Position numbers and translations under genes: made by a program
Part shown: positions 54,132 through 63,364 of the stretch, one piece after another
Numbering within the stretch: the first letter of the stretch is position 1
How the letters are laid out: each line of letters opens with the position of its first letter
Origin: Chitinophaga sp. LS1
GTDB taxonomy: Bacteria > Bacteroidota > Bacteroidia > Chitinophagales > Chitinophagaceae
Direction of reading: 5' to 3'
Length of the DNA: 64,000 nt
NCBI RefSeq assembly: GCF_034274695.1
Contig: NZ_CP128362.1
Span: 2,480,001 to 2,544,000, forward strand
The notes under the pieces: generated by a model
What the model saw: only the letters and a program-made list of their open reading frames with translations
The model's database searches: none
Told to the model about the DNA's origin: nothing

Positions 54132-55492
54132 GTATACGTGTCAAAATACTGATCCTGTTTACTGCACTGACAGTTTTTATCATCACGCTGATAGCTGGTG
54201 GTGCTTACTTTCTCGCCAATCAATACTCTTTTACTGACTTTTATAAACGTCTTGAAATACGCGCCATCGTTGCCGCGCGTGCTGCCCTGATCAAAGACAG
54301 AGATAACAGTGCTACCTATACGGAAATCCGTAATGAGCACCTGGAACGTATGCCTTATGAAAAGGAATACTTCCTGAAGCTGGATAAGGAAGGGCATTTT
54401 AACCGCCCCACTTCATTGGCTGCCCTGCCTGGTTCTTTCTTTGAAATGGTACAGTTGCAGGGGAAAGCGAATCATCGTAGTGGTGATATTTTCTTTACTG
54501 GTGTTGAATTTGGCTCAGATCCTGACCGCTATATCGTGATTGTCTCTGCCCGCAATGACTTTGGCCGCCGTTACATGGCGGATCTGAAGCACGTACTGAC
54601 CATTTGCCTGGGTACTGCCGGCATACTGGTACTGGCAGCGGGGTTCTTCTTTTCGAGATACATTCTGCAACCCGTAAGGGTCATGACTGCCCAGGTAAAA
54701 AACATCAGGGCCCATAACCTTCACCTGCGGCTGGATTCGCCTGATAGTAACGATGAGATGTTCGAACTGGCACAGACGTTCAATAACATGCTGGACAGGC
54801 TGGAAACGGCTTTCGAAACACAGAACAACTTTGTAAGTAATGCCTCTCATGAACTGGGAACACCGCTCACCGCTATCATTGGCGAAGCGGAACTGGCATT
54901 GAATAAGCAACGCTCAGATGCGGAATACAGGCAGTCCATACAAGTGATACTGGGAGAAGCCGAACGCCTGGAACACATCACAAAGAGCTTGCTGCGCCTT
55001 GCCCAGACAGGGTTTGGCGGTAAGGGCCAACAACGTGAACGGATACGGGTGGATGAGCTGATCTTCTCCGTAAAAGATACCATTGACCAGATCAATCCTG
55101 ATAATAAAGTAGAAATAGATTATTCCATGTTGCCGGAAGATGAGGCAAAGCTCTTCATTCTGGGAGATGCGCAGTTATTGCACCTGGCATTCAGCAATAT
55201 TGTACAGAATGCCTGCAAGTATTCTGATAACCACCCGGTGAGTGTGGCTTTGGCCGCTACTGATACCAATATTATCCTGTTGATCCAGGATCAGGGGATT
55301 GGTATTCCTGCATCTGAATTGCCATTTATCTATGATCCTTTCTTCCGCGCTTCTAATACAAGTGGTTATAAAGGATATGGTATCGGGTTGCCATTATCCC
55401 GTAATATCATCCGTCTGCACGGGGGCAATATCATTGTAAACAGCCAGCAGGGCAAGGGAACAGAGATAAGGATCACCCTGCCGGTAGCGTAG
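54128..55492 (+). CDS. Membrane sensor histidine kinase with HELGTP H-box
   Basis: 454 residues. Two membrane helices (about 8-30 and 158-178) enclose a periplasmic domain of about 125 residues; a HAMP linker (LQPVRVMTAQVKNI) leads to HisKA and HATPase_c domains. The phospho-His lies in SNASHELGTPLTAI; most kinases have Arg or Lys where this one has Gly. ATP-site motifs are normal: IVQNACKYSD (N), DQGIGIP (G1), IYDPFFRAS (F), GYGIGLPLSR (G2). Probably functional, as Glu and Thr of the H-box remain. The signal is unknown; CusS-like organisation suggests an envelope stress or metal. Confidence 0.9.
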   Translation: MSIRVKILILFTALTVFIITLIAGGAYFLANQYSFTDFYKRLEIRAIVAARAALIKDRDNSATYTEIRNEHLERMPYEKEYFLKLDKEGHFNRPTSLAALPGSFFEMVQLQGKANHRSGDIFFTGVEFGSDPDRYIVIVSARNDFGRRYMADLKHVLTICLGTAGILVLAAGFFFSRYILQPVRVMTAQVKNIRAHNLHLRLDSPDSNDEMFELAQTFNNMLDRLETAFETQNNFVSNASHELGTPLTAIIGEAELALNKQRSDAEYRQSIQVILGEAERLEHITKSLLRLAQTGFGGKGQQRERIRVDELIFSVKDTIDQINPDNKVEIDYSMLPEDEAKLFILGDAQLLHLAFSNIVQNACKYSDNHPVSVALAATDTNIILLIQDQGIGIPASELPFIYDPFFRASNTSGYKGYGIGLPLSRNIIRLHGGNIIVNSQQGKGTEIRITLPVA

Positions 55493-55575
55493 TTCTTACC
55501 GGTTTCTTACCCCATTTTACCGGATTCTTACCACATTTTTAATCTTCTTTTATCTCCTGCTTACGGGTTCTTAAT
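55493..55575 (+). promoter_or_regulatory. Helically phased TTCTTACC-type direct repeats, probable response-regulator operator
   Basis: TTCTTACC at 55493 and 55504, ATTTTACC at 55514, TTCTTACC at 55525, TTTTTAAT at 55536, a weak TTCTTTTA at 55545, TGCTTACG at 55558 and TTCTTAAT at 55568. The mean step is 10.7 bp, one helical turn. Tandem direct repeats with 10-11 bp phasing are the usual form of OmpR/PhoB-family sites. The array fills the gap between the kinase stop and the -7 box of the Usp-like gene. Confidence 0.7.
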
Positions 55576-55585
55576 CTCGTGGAAA

Positions 55586-55593
55586 TAGTTTTG
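55586..55593 (+). promoter_or_regulatory. Putative -7 element of the Usp-like gene
   Basis: TAGTTTTG fits TAnnTTTG, 18 nt before the ATG at 55612 and 10 nt after the last phased repeat. Confidence 0.5.
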
Positions 55594-55611
55594 TGTTATA
55601 AATCAAAGCAC

Positions 55612-56091
55612 ATGAAACATATTTTGATCCCTACAGATTTTTCCATCAGGTCTCTTCGTGTAGTTCATCATGTTGTAGATCGCTTTGGGGCTGGTGAACC
55701 CTTGAATATTGTGATGATGCATGCATTGCAGATGCCGGGTTCTATCATGGATCTGATGATGTTGTCAAGGAGGTCATCACACTATGATCTGATCACCGAA
55801 GATTATAAGGAGGCCAGTGAAATATTAAAGAATAAATATGGCTCAGCCATCCGGTCGCTGAAAACCGAGTTTCTGATGGGCCGCAGCAATGGGGTGTTCC
55901 GCAACTTTTTGTTGTACCACAATATTGATGCGATTGTATGTCCTGCTGAATTTAATTTCCGCAAGGCATCACCCAACAGTTATGATCCGGCAGCACTGAT
56001 CAGGAAGAGCAACCTACCCGTACACCATGTATCGCTGAAGAAGAAAGAGCGGATGCTGGTGTCGGCAATGTCAGAACTATTTGAAATATAG
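55612..56091 (+). CDS. Universal stress protein-like domain protein
   Basis: 159 residues from the ATG at 55612 (MKHILIPTDFSIRS); a GTG at 55579 is upstream of the promoter box. The N-terminal HILIPTDFS strand-loop and ALQMPG resemble UspA-family proteins, but the GxxG-9x-GS nucleotide loop of ATP-binding members is not evident, so it may not bind ATP. It directly follows the phased repeats and could be the main target of the upstream regulator. Confidence 0.72.
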   Translation: MKHILIPTDFSIRSLRVVHHVVDRFGAGEPLNIVMMHALQMPGSIMDLMMLSRRSSHYDLITEDYKEASEILKNKYGSAIRSLKTEFLMGRSNGVFRNFLLYHNIDAIVCPAEFNFRKASPNSYDPAALIRKSNLPVHHVSLKKKERMLVSAMSELFEI

Positions 56092-56171
56092 ATGTGTCTG
56101 TTTGAGTAGTGCTCTTTCCCTTTAAGGAGGGGGGAGCGCTATTTGTAAATCACTCTAAAACTACAGGTCTT

Positions 56172-57083
56172 ATGCTACTCAAGAAAAATATACCCTTTAG
56201 ATATGTGTTTGGGAAGATAAAATATGAAATCGCGTTGGTTGTATTATATACTCTTGTAATAGTGTTATTACATGACCGGTTCAATCTGAAAGAAACTATC
56301 AACATCCCATTGAGTGTACCAATGATTATGGGTACAGTAATATCACTGCTGCTCGCGTTCCGGTCTAACCAGGCGTATGATCGCTGGTGGGAGGCACGTA
56401 CAGTGTGGGGCGCCATCGTGAACGATTCCCGCTCTTTTACAAGAGAAGTACTCACTTTTATACATAGTAATGAATTTCCGGAAGAGGCAGAACGGTTGCG
56501 TGAAAGAATGATACGCAGACAGATGGCATGGTGTTATTCACTGGGTCAGCAACTGAGAGGATTGTCTGCAACAGAAGGGCTGGAGCGACTGATCCCTAAG
56601 AGAGAAGTAGCGTATGTAGCACGCTTTGCGAATGTGCCGATGGCATTGCTGGAGCTGCATGCAAAGGATTTGCAGATAGCGCTGCAACGTGACTGGATCA
56701 ATGCTTATCAGCAGGTGCAGATAGATTCTACATTGAATAAGTTCAGTGATAGCATGGGTAAGTGTGAGCGTATTAAGAATACTGTATTTCCTTCAACCTA
56801 CAGCTTGTATATACATTTTGCATTGAACTTCTTTATCATGTTATTACCGTTTGGAGTGATAGAGTTTTTTGGTTACGCAGCAGTGCCGCTGGTAGGTGCG
56901 ATCGCATCGTCTTTCCTGTTGATTGAGAAGATGGCGATACACCTGCAGGATCCGTTTGATAACAAACCAACTGATACGCCAATGACGGCTATTGCGCGTA
57001 CTATTGAAAGGGATCTGCGGCAGATGCTGAATGACAATCATGTACCGGAAACACCGCCCGTGTACTCTTATTATGTGATGTAG
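56172..57083 (+). CDS. Bestrophin-like family ion channel
   Basis: 303 residues from the ATG at 56172; the frame is open from 56109. The family signature is visible: KNIPFRYVFGKIKYEIALVVLYT, LLLAFRSNQAYDRWWEARTVWGAIVNDSR and MLLPFGVIEFFGYAAVPLVGAIASSFLLIEKMA, ending with the DPFDNKPTDTPM motif. Bacterial bestrophins form pentameric cation-selective channels. It is 80 nt after the Usp-like gene and may be in the same regulon. Confidence 0.88.
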   Translation: MLLKKNIPFRYVFGKIKYEIALVVLYTLVIVLLHDRFNLKETINIPLSVPMIMGTVISLLLAFRSNQAYDRWWEARTVWGAIVNDSRSFTREVLTFIHSNEFPEEAERLRERMIRRQMAWCYSLGQQLRGLSATEGLERLIPKREVAYVARFANVPMALLELHAKDLQIALQRDWINAYQQVQIDSTLNKFSDSMGKCERIKNTVFPSTYSLYIHFALNFFIMLLPFGVIEFFGYAAVPLVGAIASSFLLIEKMAIHLQDPFDNKPTDTPMTAIARTIERDLRQMLNDNHVPETPPVYSYYVM

Positions 57084-57191
57084 TAGTTATATATATTGGT
57101 AAAGATTGATTGGTACGAAGGGGGAGTAAATTATAAGAAGAAAAGTTTGGTTAAAGATTAAACAAACTCCCTGATCACCGTTTTGAGGAGG

Positions 57192-57235
57192 AAGGGCTGA
57201 CCAGCGATACAATGGTCAGCCCTTTAGTATTTTAA
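57192..57235. terminator. Bidirectional terminator between the bestrophin and ruvB genes
   Basis: AAGGGCTGACCA (57192-57203) pairs with TGGTCAGCCCTT (57213-57224), then TTAGTATTTTAATT. Confidence 0.75.
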
Positions 57236-58264
57236 TTAAAATAGTAAGCCACCGCTGGCACCACTTCTGGGTGTTTTGCCGAGGTGTACATATGCTTTCT
57301 CTGTTACTTCCCTTCCACGTGGGGTACGCTTGATAAACCCTTCCTGTATGAGGAATGGTTCATACACTTCTTCCAGTGTGCCGGCTTCTTCGCCTACAGC
57401 TGTAGCGATGGTGGTTATACCCACCGGACCACCTTTAAAGTTTTCGATAATAACCTGCAGGATACGGTTATCCATTTCGTCCAGCCCGTATTCATCTACG
57501 TTCAGTGCTTTCAGGCTGAATTTAGCAATATCCATATCGATGGTGCCGTTTCCCACTACCTGTGCAAAGTCTCTTACCCTTCTCAGTAAGCCGTTGGCAA
57601 TACGAGGGGTACCTCTCGATCTCCGCGCTATTTCCATTGCAGCCTCGCTGGTGATCTTTGTTTCGAGCAGGCCGGCGGCACGCCAGATGATCTTTTGCAG
57701 GGTAGCGGAGTTATAGTATTCCAGCCTTGACTTGATACCAAAGCGGGAGAGCAGGGGAGCAGTGAGTAACCCTGAACGGGTAGTAGCCCCTATGAGAGTA
57801 AACGGATGTAATGAGATCTGGATGGCACGGGCGCTTGGACCTGTATCGATCATGATATCGATGCGGTAGTCTTCCATGGCAGAATAGAGGTATTCTTCCA
57901 CCACGGTACTGAGCCGGTGAATTTCATCTATGAACAGCACATCCTTCGGCTCGAGGTTGGTGAGCAGACCGGCCAGATCACCGGGTTTCTCGATCACAGG
58001 GCCGGAGGTTTCACGGATGTTGACCCCCATTTCGTTGGAGACAATGCGTGACAGCGTTGTTTTACCCAATCCGGGAGGGCCGTGAAAAAGCACATGGTCC
58101 AGCGCTTCGCCTCTCAGTTTGGCGGCCTTGATAAAGATCTTGAGGTTCTCAATAATCTGCTCCTGTCCCGAGAAATCGACGATTTCTTTGGGCCGTATGC
58201 TGTTTTCAAACTCCTTTTCTGCCGCACTTGGGCGGACTTCATCTGGTCTTATCGGATTCGACAT
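57236..58264 (-). CDS. ruvB: Holliday junction branch migration DNA helicase RuvB
   Basis: 342 residues. Walker [13 protein letters not shown], Walker [11 protein letters not shown], sensor 1 [11 protein letters not shown], the Arg finger region [12 protein letters not shown] and the C-terminal winged helix ([22 protein letters not shown]). It drives branch migration with RuvA. Its start faces the M28 peptidase gene across 80 nt. Confidence 0.97.
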   Translation of the reverse strand: MSNPIRPDEVRPSAAEKEFENSIRPKEIVDFSGQEQIIENLKIFIKAAKLRGEALDHVLFHGPPGLGKTTLSRIVSNEMGVNIRETSGPVIEKPGDLAGLLTNLEPKDVLFIDEIHRLSTVVEEYLYSAMEDYRIDIMIDTGPSARAIQISLHPFTLIGATTRSGLLTAPLLSRFGIKSRLEYYNSATLQKIIWRAAGLLETKITSEAAMEIARRSRGTPRIANGLLRRVRDFAQVVGNGTIDMDIAKFSLKALNVDEYGLDEMDNRILQVIIENFKGGPVGITTIATAVGEEAGTLEEVYEPFLIQEGFIKRTPRGREVTEKAYVHLGKTPRSGASGGLLF

Positions 58265-58316
58265 ATCAGGGTGAAAGTTACCAAAAAATCGCCTGTGGCA
58301 GCTTCGAATTTTCGGT

Positions 58317-58324
58317 TATATTTG
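58317..58324 (+). promoter_or_regulatory. Putative -7 element of the M28 peptidase gene
   Basis: TATATTTG fits TAnnTTTG, 20 nt before the ATG at 58345. Confidence 0.45.
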
Positions 58325-58344
58325 ATAATTAGCAACCTCTCAAT

Positions 58345-59637
58345 ATGAAATACACGCGCATTTTAACCCTCCTTTTCAGTGTCTCCACCCTCACCACATA
58401 CGCACAGGACATAAAGGAGCAGGAAGTAAAACGTATTATTACTACCCTTGCTGCCGATGATATGCAGGGGCGTAAAACCTTTGAGCCCGGTATTGAAAAA
58501 GCGGCTCAGTTTCTTGAAAAAGAATATAGTAAAGCCGGTCTTCAACCATTGACAGGCGCTGCCAGTTTCCGTCAGGCATTTCATCGCTTCAATACTACTC
58601 CCGGTACACAGGAACTGTACCTGAACGGGGAAAGAGCGCATGAAGGCAGCGTGATCCTGATTGGTGTAACAACGAATATTGACTGGAACGAAAAGAGTGA
58701 TGTCGCATCTGTATCGCTGCCGGCTTCCGAACAGTTTTATGAATCGCTGAGAAAAATCAGAGATGTAAAAAAGAATACTATTGTATGGGTAGATGCTGCG
58801 CATACAGAAGACTTTAAAAAGTTCTATGAGAATGTACAGTCAAGAGGCGGTAAATTTCAGGATAGCCTGCCTACGGTAGTATTAGTACTTAAACAGGGAG
58901 AAGATGTCAAAAGCTGGCAGGTGAAAGCGAATCAGCAGGTTACTCCTTTATACCTCAGTAATATCGTGGGAATGATCAAGGGGAAAACAAAACCAGATGA
59001 GTATGTTATCTTCTCCGGCCACTACGATCACCTGGGTATTGTAAAACCAGTAGGTACGGATAGCATTGCCAATGGAGCAGATGATGATGCCAGTGGTGTA
59101 ACAGCGGTGGTCATGCTTGCGAAGTATTACAAACAGCATCCGCCAGCCAGATCCATCATCTTTGTTGCATTTACGGCGGAAGAAATAGGTGGATATGGTT
59201 CTAAATATTTCTCTCAGCAGCAGGATCCTGAAAAGGTAGTAGCGATGTTCAATATTGAGATGATCGGGAAGGAATCCAAGTTCGGTAAGAACAGTGCATT
59301 TATAACCGGTTATGAACGTTCTGATTTTGGAAAGATCCTTGAGAAGAACCTGCAGAATTCCGCCTTCCATTTTTATCCGGATCCTTATCCGGACCAGCAA
59401 CTGTTCTATCGTTCAGACAATGCAACTCTTGCCAGGCAAGGTGTACCGGCGCATACCATTTCTACAGACCAGATTGATTCAGATAAACTCTATCATAGTG
59501 TAGGTGATGAAGTCAGTTCATTAGACATTAAGAATATCACTTCAACTATACAGGCAATTGCCATCAGTGCGCGTAGCATAGTAGATGGTACAGATACGCC
59601 TACCAGGATAGATAAAGAGGGCGTATTAAAACGCTAA
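58345..59637 (+). CDS. Secreted M28 family metallopeptidase
   Basis: 430 residues with a signal peptide (ILTLLFSVSTLTTYAQ). Zinc ligands of the M28 aminopeptidase family are visible: H226 in SGHYDHLG, the Asp of NGADDDASGV (about 246), the Glu pair in FTAEEIGGYGS and the last His in GVPAHTIST. It acts on peptides outside the inner membrane. Its 3' end overlaps the convergent M23 gene by 12 nt. Confidence 0.92.
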   Translation: MKYTRILTLLFSVSTLTTYAQDIKEQEVKRIITTLAADDMQGRKTFEPGIEKAAQFLEKEYSKAGLQPLTGAASFRQAFHRFNTTPGTQELYLNGERAHEGSVILIGVTTNIDWNEKSDVASVSLPASEQFYESLRKIRDVKKNTIVWVDAAHTEDFKKFYENVQSRGGKFQDSLPTVVLVLKQGEDVKSWQVKANQQVTPLYLSNIVGMIKGKTKPDEYVIFSGHYDHLGIVKPVGTDSIANGADDDASGVTAVVMLAKYYKQHPPARSIIFVAFTAEEIGGYGSKYFSQQQDPEKVVAMFNIEMIGKESKFGKNSAFITGYERSDFGKILEKNLQNSAFHFYPDPYPDQQLFYRSDNATLARQGVPAHTISTDQIDSDKLYHSVGDEVSSLDIKNITSTIQAIAISARSIVDGTDTPTRIDKEGVLKR

Positions 59638-60294
59638 GATGAGGTTTGGATCAGGGCAATTAGCCAGGTATCTTTCTCTTTCACTATAACGACATACGCC
59701 AGGATAGTCTCCCGCCTTCCCTTCCATATCGATGATGAGCTGGAAGTGGAGGTGTGGAGGCCAATGGCCATTCTCCGCCAGTGGCCCGAAGTGGGCGATG
59801 ATCTGACCCGCAGCCACAGGTGCATCGGGTTTTAATCCTTCCAGATCAGCTACACTCATGTGCCCGTATAGGGTATGAAAAGTGACACCGTCCAGCATGT
59901 GTTTTAAGATGATCGTAGCCCCATAATCTCCCAATTGGTTGTTGAATTGAAAACTATGAACATGCCCATTGAGTGGGGCATATACAGGTGTGCCTGCAGG
60001 TCCCCAGATATCGACACCCAAGTGTAAGCGGCGTGGTTCGCCTTCTGTATCGAAATGTGCACTACGGGAATAGATGGTCCTATGTTCGTTATATCCGCCT
60101 ATACCGAATACGGCATTGTGTTTGGCTAATAGTTGGGTGACGTAGTCACTGAAACGATGTTCATCGTCCAGAATGTCCGGTGTCAGCGCTGTATTAGCGG
60201 CAGTAAAGTCCATTGGGTACAGGTGATCCTTTGTGGGATCAAAGAGTACGACTGGCTGGAACGGTTGATGGCGTTGTAAGATCCCGGTTAACAT
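59626..60294 (-). CDS. M23 family metallopeptidase domain protein without a signal peptide
   Basis: 222 residues from the ATG at 60294; an ATG at 60315 lies inside the leuS terminator hairpin. Zinc-binding motifs HLGVDIWGPAGTPVY and the HLHF signature in PPHLHFQL define an M23 (LytM-type) endopeptidase; the second-strand AHFGPL region is also typical. No signal sequence or membrane helix is apparent, which is unusual for a cell-wall enzyme, so the substrate may not be peptidoglycan or export is by another route. Confidence 0.82.
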   Translation of the reverse strand: MLTGILQRHQPFQPVVLFDPTKDHLYPMDFTAANTALTPDILDDEHRFSDYVTQLLAKHNAVFGIGGYNEHRTIYSRSAHFDTEGEPRRLHLGVDIWGPAGTPVYAPLNGHVHSFQFNNQLGDYGATIILKHMLDGVTFHTLYGHMSVADLEGLKPDAPVAAGQIIAHFGPLAENGHWPPHLHFQLIIDMEGKAGDYPGVCRYSERERYLANCPDPNLILAF

Positions 60295-60297
60295 AGT

Positions 60298-60326
60298 AAA
60301 AAAGAAGGCTGGCATTGCGCCAGCCT
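60298..60326 (-). terminator. Intrinsic terminator of leuS
   Basis: On the minus strand AGGCTGGC and GCCAGCCT form an 8-bp stem with loop GCAAT, followed by TCTTTTTTAC. It separates leuS from the M23 gene. Confidence 0.8.
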
Positions 60327-60333
60327 ATATTTA

Positions 60334-63243
60334 TTAAACAACAATATTGATCATTCTTCCTTTTACAATCACTACTTTCTTCACAGGTTTGCCTTCTATC
60401 CATTTCTGTACGACTTCGTTGGCCAGTACAGTCTGTTCGAGGGCAGTGTTGTCTGTATCCAGCGGGAAGCTGAGTTCTGTACGGGTTTTACCATTCACTG
60501 CGATAGGGTAGTTGAATGCGTCTTCCTTTACATACTTCTCTTCGAATACAGGGTATGGAGCGTCGAGAATAGTGGTTGTATTACCCAGCAGGTGCCACAG
60601 CTCTTCAGCGATATGCGGTGCATAAGGTGTAAGCAGGATGAGTACTGGTTCCAGTACGCTACGTTTGTTGCACTTGAGACTGCTCAGTTCATTGACACAG
60701 ATCATAAACTGGCTTACAGCGGTATTGTAAGAGAAGTTTTCAGTATCGCTATCGATTTTCTGAATGGTCTTGTGCAGGATCTTCAGTTCTTCAGGCGTTG
60801 CTTCACCATCTTTTACGATCATGCCTTTTTGCTCATCAGCATAGAGACGCCAGAGTTTTTTGAGGAAGCGGTGTACACCTTCGATACCTTTGGTATCCCA
60901 TGGTTTGGACTGCTCTACAGGACCGAGGAACATTTCGTACATGCGGAAGGTATCGGCGCCGTATTTTTCAACAAGTACATCCGGGTTGACGGTATTGTAC
61001 AATCGCTTACTCATCTTCTCTACTTCTGATTTACAGGTGAACTGGCCATCCTGTAATAAGAAGATTGCATTCGCAAAATCAGGTTTCCATTTTCTGGCAG
61101 CGTCTATATCCAGCACTACACCATCCACGAAGTTTACATTCATATGGATTTGGCTTTCCAGTACATTGTTCACCTTCATAGAATCCAGGAATTCAGCTAA
61201 TGAAGCATCCTGTGCTCTAATCAATTCGATAATGTCTTTGATACGGATATCGGTGTAACTATTAGAGATATATACCTGTTTGTTATCCGGCAGTGTGATA
61301 GGTTCAATTTCATCAGCACCTACATGGTGGTCGCTGTGGATGAATCTTAAACGCTTTACAAACCTGGAGGAACCCTGAATCATACCCTGGTTGATCAGCT
61401 TCTTGTAAGGCTCATCAAAACCAATATAACCCAGGTCAAACAGTACTTTAGTCCACAGACGTGAATACAGCAGGTGGCCTACCGCATGTTCTGTACCACC
61501 GATATATACATCTACCTGGTTCCAGTAGTCAGTCGCTGCACGGCTTGCAAACTCCTCCTTGTTGGAAGGATCTGCATAGCGCAGGAAGTACCAGCTACTA
61601 CCTGCATAACCAGGCATGGTGTTGGTTTCACGTTTGGTATTTGCATCTATATTTACCCAGTCAGTGATGTTAGCCAGCGGGCCTTCACCATCTTCACCTG
61701 GTTTGTAGGTGTCTACATGTGGCAATTCAACAGGCAATTCGCTTTCGTCTACAGCGTATGGGATACCATTTTTGTACACGATCGGGAATGGCTCACCCCA
61801 GTAACGCTGACGGCTAAAGCCGGCGTCACGCATTCTGAAGTTAGTCTGCTTTTTACCGATACCCATGGCTTCTACCTTATCAGCTACCAGCTCCATTGCC
61901 TGCTTCATAGGTACGCCATTCAGGAAGTCGCTGTTCTGCAGCACTGCATCTTTGGTAGGATTTGCTTCAGCACCATCAAATGCATCACCGATGATATTTG
62001 TAATAGGAATATTAAAGTGTTTTGCAAAGCCAAAGTCACGCTGGTCGCCGCATGGTACTGCCATGATTGCACCAGTACCATAACCTGCCAGTACGTATTC
62101 AGAGATCCATACCGGGATACGTTTGCCATTGAATGGATTCAGTACATAAGCACCTGTAAAGCAACCGGTGATTTGTTTGACCTCTGCCATACGTTCACGT
62201 TCAGAACGGCTTTGAACATAATCCAGGTATTTATCAACAGCTGCTTTATTTTCAGAAGTTGTGATCTTAGCTACCAGCTCATGCTCAGGAGCTACTACCA
62301 TGAAGTCTACACCAAAGATGGTATCGGGGCGGGTGGTATAGACTCTTAATCCTTCATTGTCGTTACCATCAAACCTGAAGGTGATTTCAGCACCCTGGCT
62401 CTTGCCGATCCAGTTACGCTGCATTTCCTTCATAGCTTCGCTGTAGTTCACAGTTTCCAGACCCTCGAGCAGGCGGTTTGCATACTCAGTGATACGGAGG
62501 AACCACTGGCGCATTTTCTTCTTTACTACAGGGAAACCACCACGTTCACTAACACCATTTACTACTTCATCATTGGCCAGAACGGTACCCAGTGCGGCAC
62601 ACCAGTTCACCTCTGCGTAAGCGAGGAACGCGATGCGGTAATGCATGAGGATCTCACGCTGACGGGCTTCATCATAGCCTTTCCACTCTTCGGCAGAGAA
62701 GGTAAGGGTACGATCGCCAGGGCATTCGTGGGCTTTGTTACCTTCTTTTTCAAAGGTAGCGGTCAGTTCAGGAATGCGTTTAGCTTTCCGGGCACTACGG
62801 TCAAACCAGCTGTCGAACAGTTGGAGGAAGATCCATTGTGTCCATTTATAGTAATCGGGATTGCTGGTATTCACTTCTCTTTCCCAGTCAAAGCAAAATC
62901 CGATGTTACCCAGTTGTTTACGGAAGGCCGCAATATTTTCGGCAGTAGTCACCGCAGGGTGCTGACCTGTTTCCAGGGCATACTGTTCTGCTGGCAGACC
63001 AAAGGCATCCCAGCCCATGGGATGTAGTACATTAAAGCCTTTTAGTCTTTTATAACGAGCATAGATATCAGACGAAATATATCCCAGCGGATGACCTACA
63101 TGGAGGCCCGCTCCTGATGGATAAGGAAACATATCAAGTACATAGCACTTGGGCTTTTGGCTATTGATGCTAACCCTGTAAGCATTCGAGCTGCCCCAGG
63201 CGTCCTGCCACTTTTTCTCAATAGCCCTGAAATTATATTCCAT
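60334..63243 (-). CDS. leuS: Leucine--tRNA ligase
   Basis: 969 residues, somewhat longer than E. coli LeuRS (860) through insertions seen around residues 150-190 and 660-760. HIGH-type motif HVGHPLGY, the CP1 editing domain (TTRPDTIFGVDFMVVAPEHEL), and the class I KMSKS motif as KMSKRLYN. The minus-strand leader of about 60 nt contains a 7-bp hairpin. It charges tRNA-Leu. Confidence 0.97.
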   Translation of the reverse strand: MEYNFRAIEKKWQDAWGSSNAYRVSINSQKPKCYVLDMFPYPSGAGLHVGHPLGYISSDIYARYKRLKGFNVLHPMGWDAFGLPAEQYALETGQHPAVTTAENIAAFRKQLGNIGFCFDWEREVNTSNPDYYKWTQWIFLQLFDSWFDRSARKAKRIPELTATFEKEGNKAHECPGDRTLTFSAEEWKGYDEARQREILMHYRIAFLAYAEVNWCAALGTVLANDEVVNGVSERGGFPVVKKKMRQWFLRITEYANRLLEGLETVNYSEAMKEMQRNWIGKSQGAEITFRFDGNDNEGLRVYTTRPDTIFGVDFMVVAPEHELVAKITTSENKAAVDKYLDYVQSRSERERMAEVKQITGCFTGAYVLNPFNGKRIPVWISEYVLAGYGTGAIMAVPCGDQRDFGFAKHFNIPITNIIGDAFDGAEANPTKDAVLQNSDFLNGVPMKQAMELVADKVEAMGIGKKQTNFRMRDAGFSRQRYWGEPFPIVYKNGIPYAVDESELPVELPHVDTYKPGEDGEGPLANITDWVNIDANTKRETNTMPGYAGSSWYFLRYADPSNKEEFASRAATDYWNQVDVYIGGTEHAVGHLLYSRLWTKVLFDLGYIGFDEPYKKLINQGMIQGSSRFVKRLRFIHSDHHVGADEIEPITLPDNKQVYISNSYTDIRIKDIIELIRAQDASLAEFLDSMKVNNVLESQIHMNVNFVDGVVLDIDAARKWKPDFANAIFLLQDGQFTCKSEVEKMSKRLYNTVNPDVLVEKYGADTFRMYEMFLGPVEQSKPWDTKGIEGVHRFLKKLWRLYADEQKGMIVKDGEATPEELKILHKTIQKIDSDTENFSYNTAVSQFMICVNELSSLKCNKRSVLEPVLILLTPYAPHIAEELWHLLGNTTTILDAPYPVFEEKYVKEDAFNYPIAVNGKTRTELSFPLDTDNTALEQTVLANEVVQKWIEGKPVKKVVIVKGRMINIVV

Positions 63244-63261
63244 ATAATTGTTGAATTAACC

Positions 63262-63279
63262 GGACGTAACGCTACGTCC
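63262..63279 (-). other. Short hairpin in the leuS leader
   Basis: GGACGTA (63262-63268) and TACGTCC (63273-63279) around a 4-nt loop, 20 nt before the leuS ATG. No T-tract, so not a terminator. Confidence 0.4.
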
Positions 63280-63309
63280 TAGTTGACTTAAAATAACGTT
63301 AAAGGATGA

Positions 63310-63317
63310 CAAAAGTA
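63310..63317 (-). promoter_or_regulatory. Putative -7 element of leuS
   Basis: Minus-strand TACTTTTG fits TAnnTTTG; it would give a leader of about 60 nt that includes the hairpin. Confidence 0.4.
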
Positions 63318-63364
63318 AACATAACTGTTAATTTTTATTATTTTCGCCTATAAACGGTAGTTTA

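Noticed and set aside
61474..62349. Long open frame (291 codons) antisense to leuS
   Set aside because: Completely inside leuS; composition is unlike a real protein and no promoter or start signal fits.
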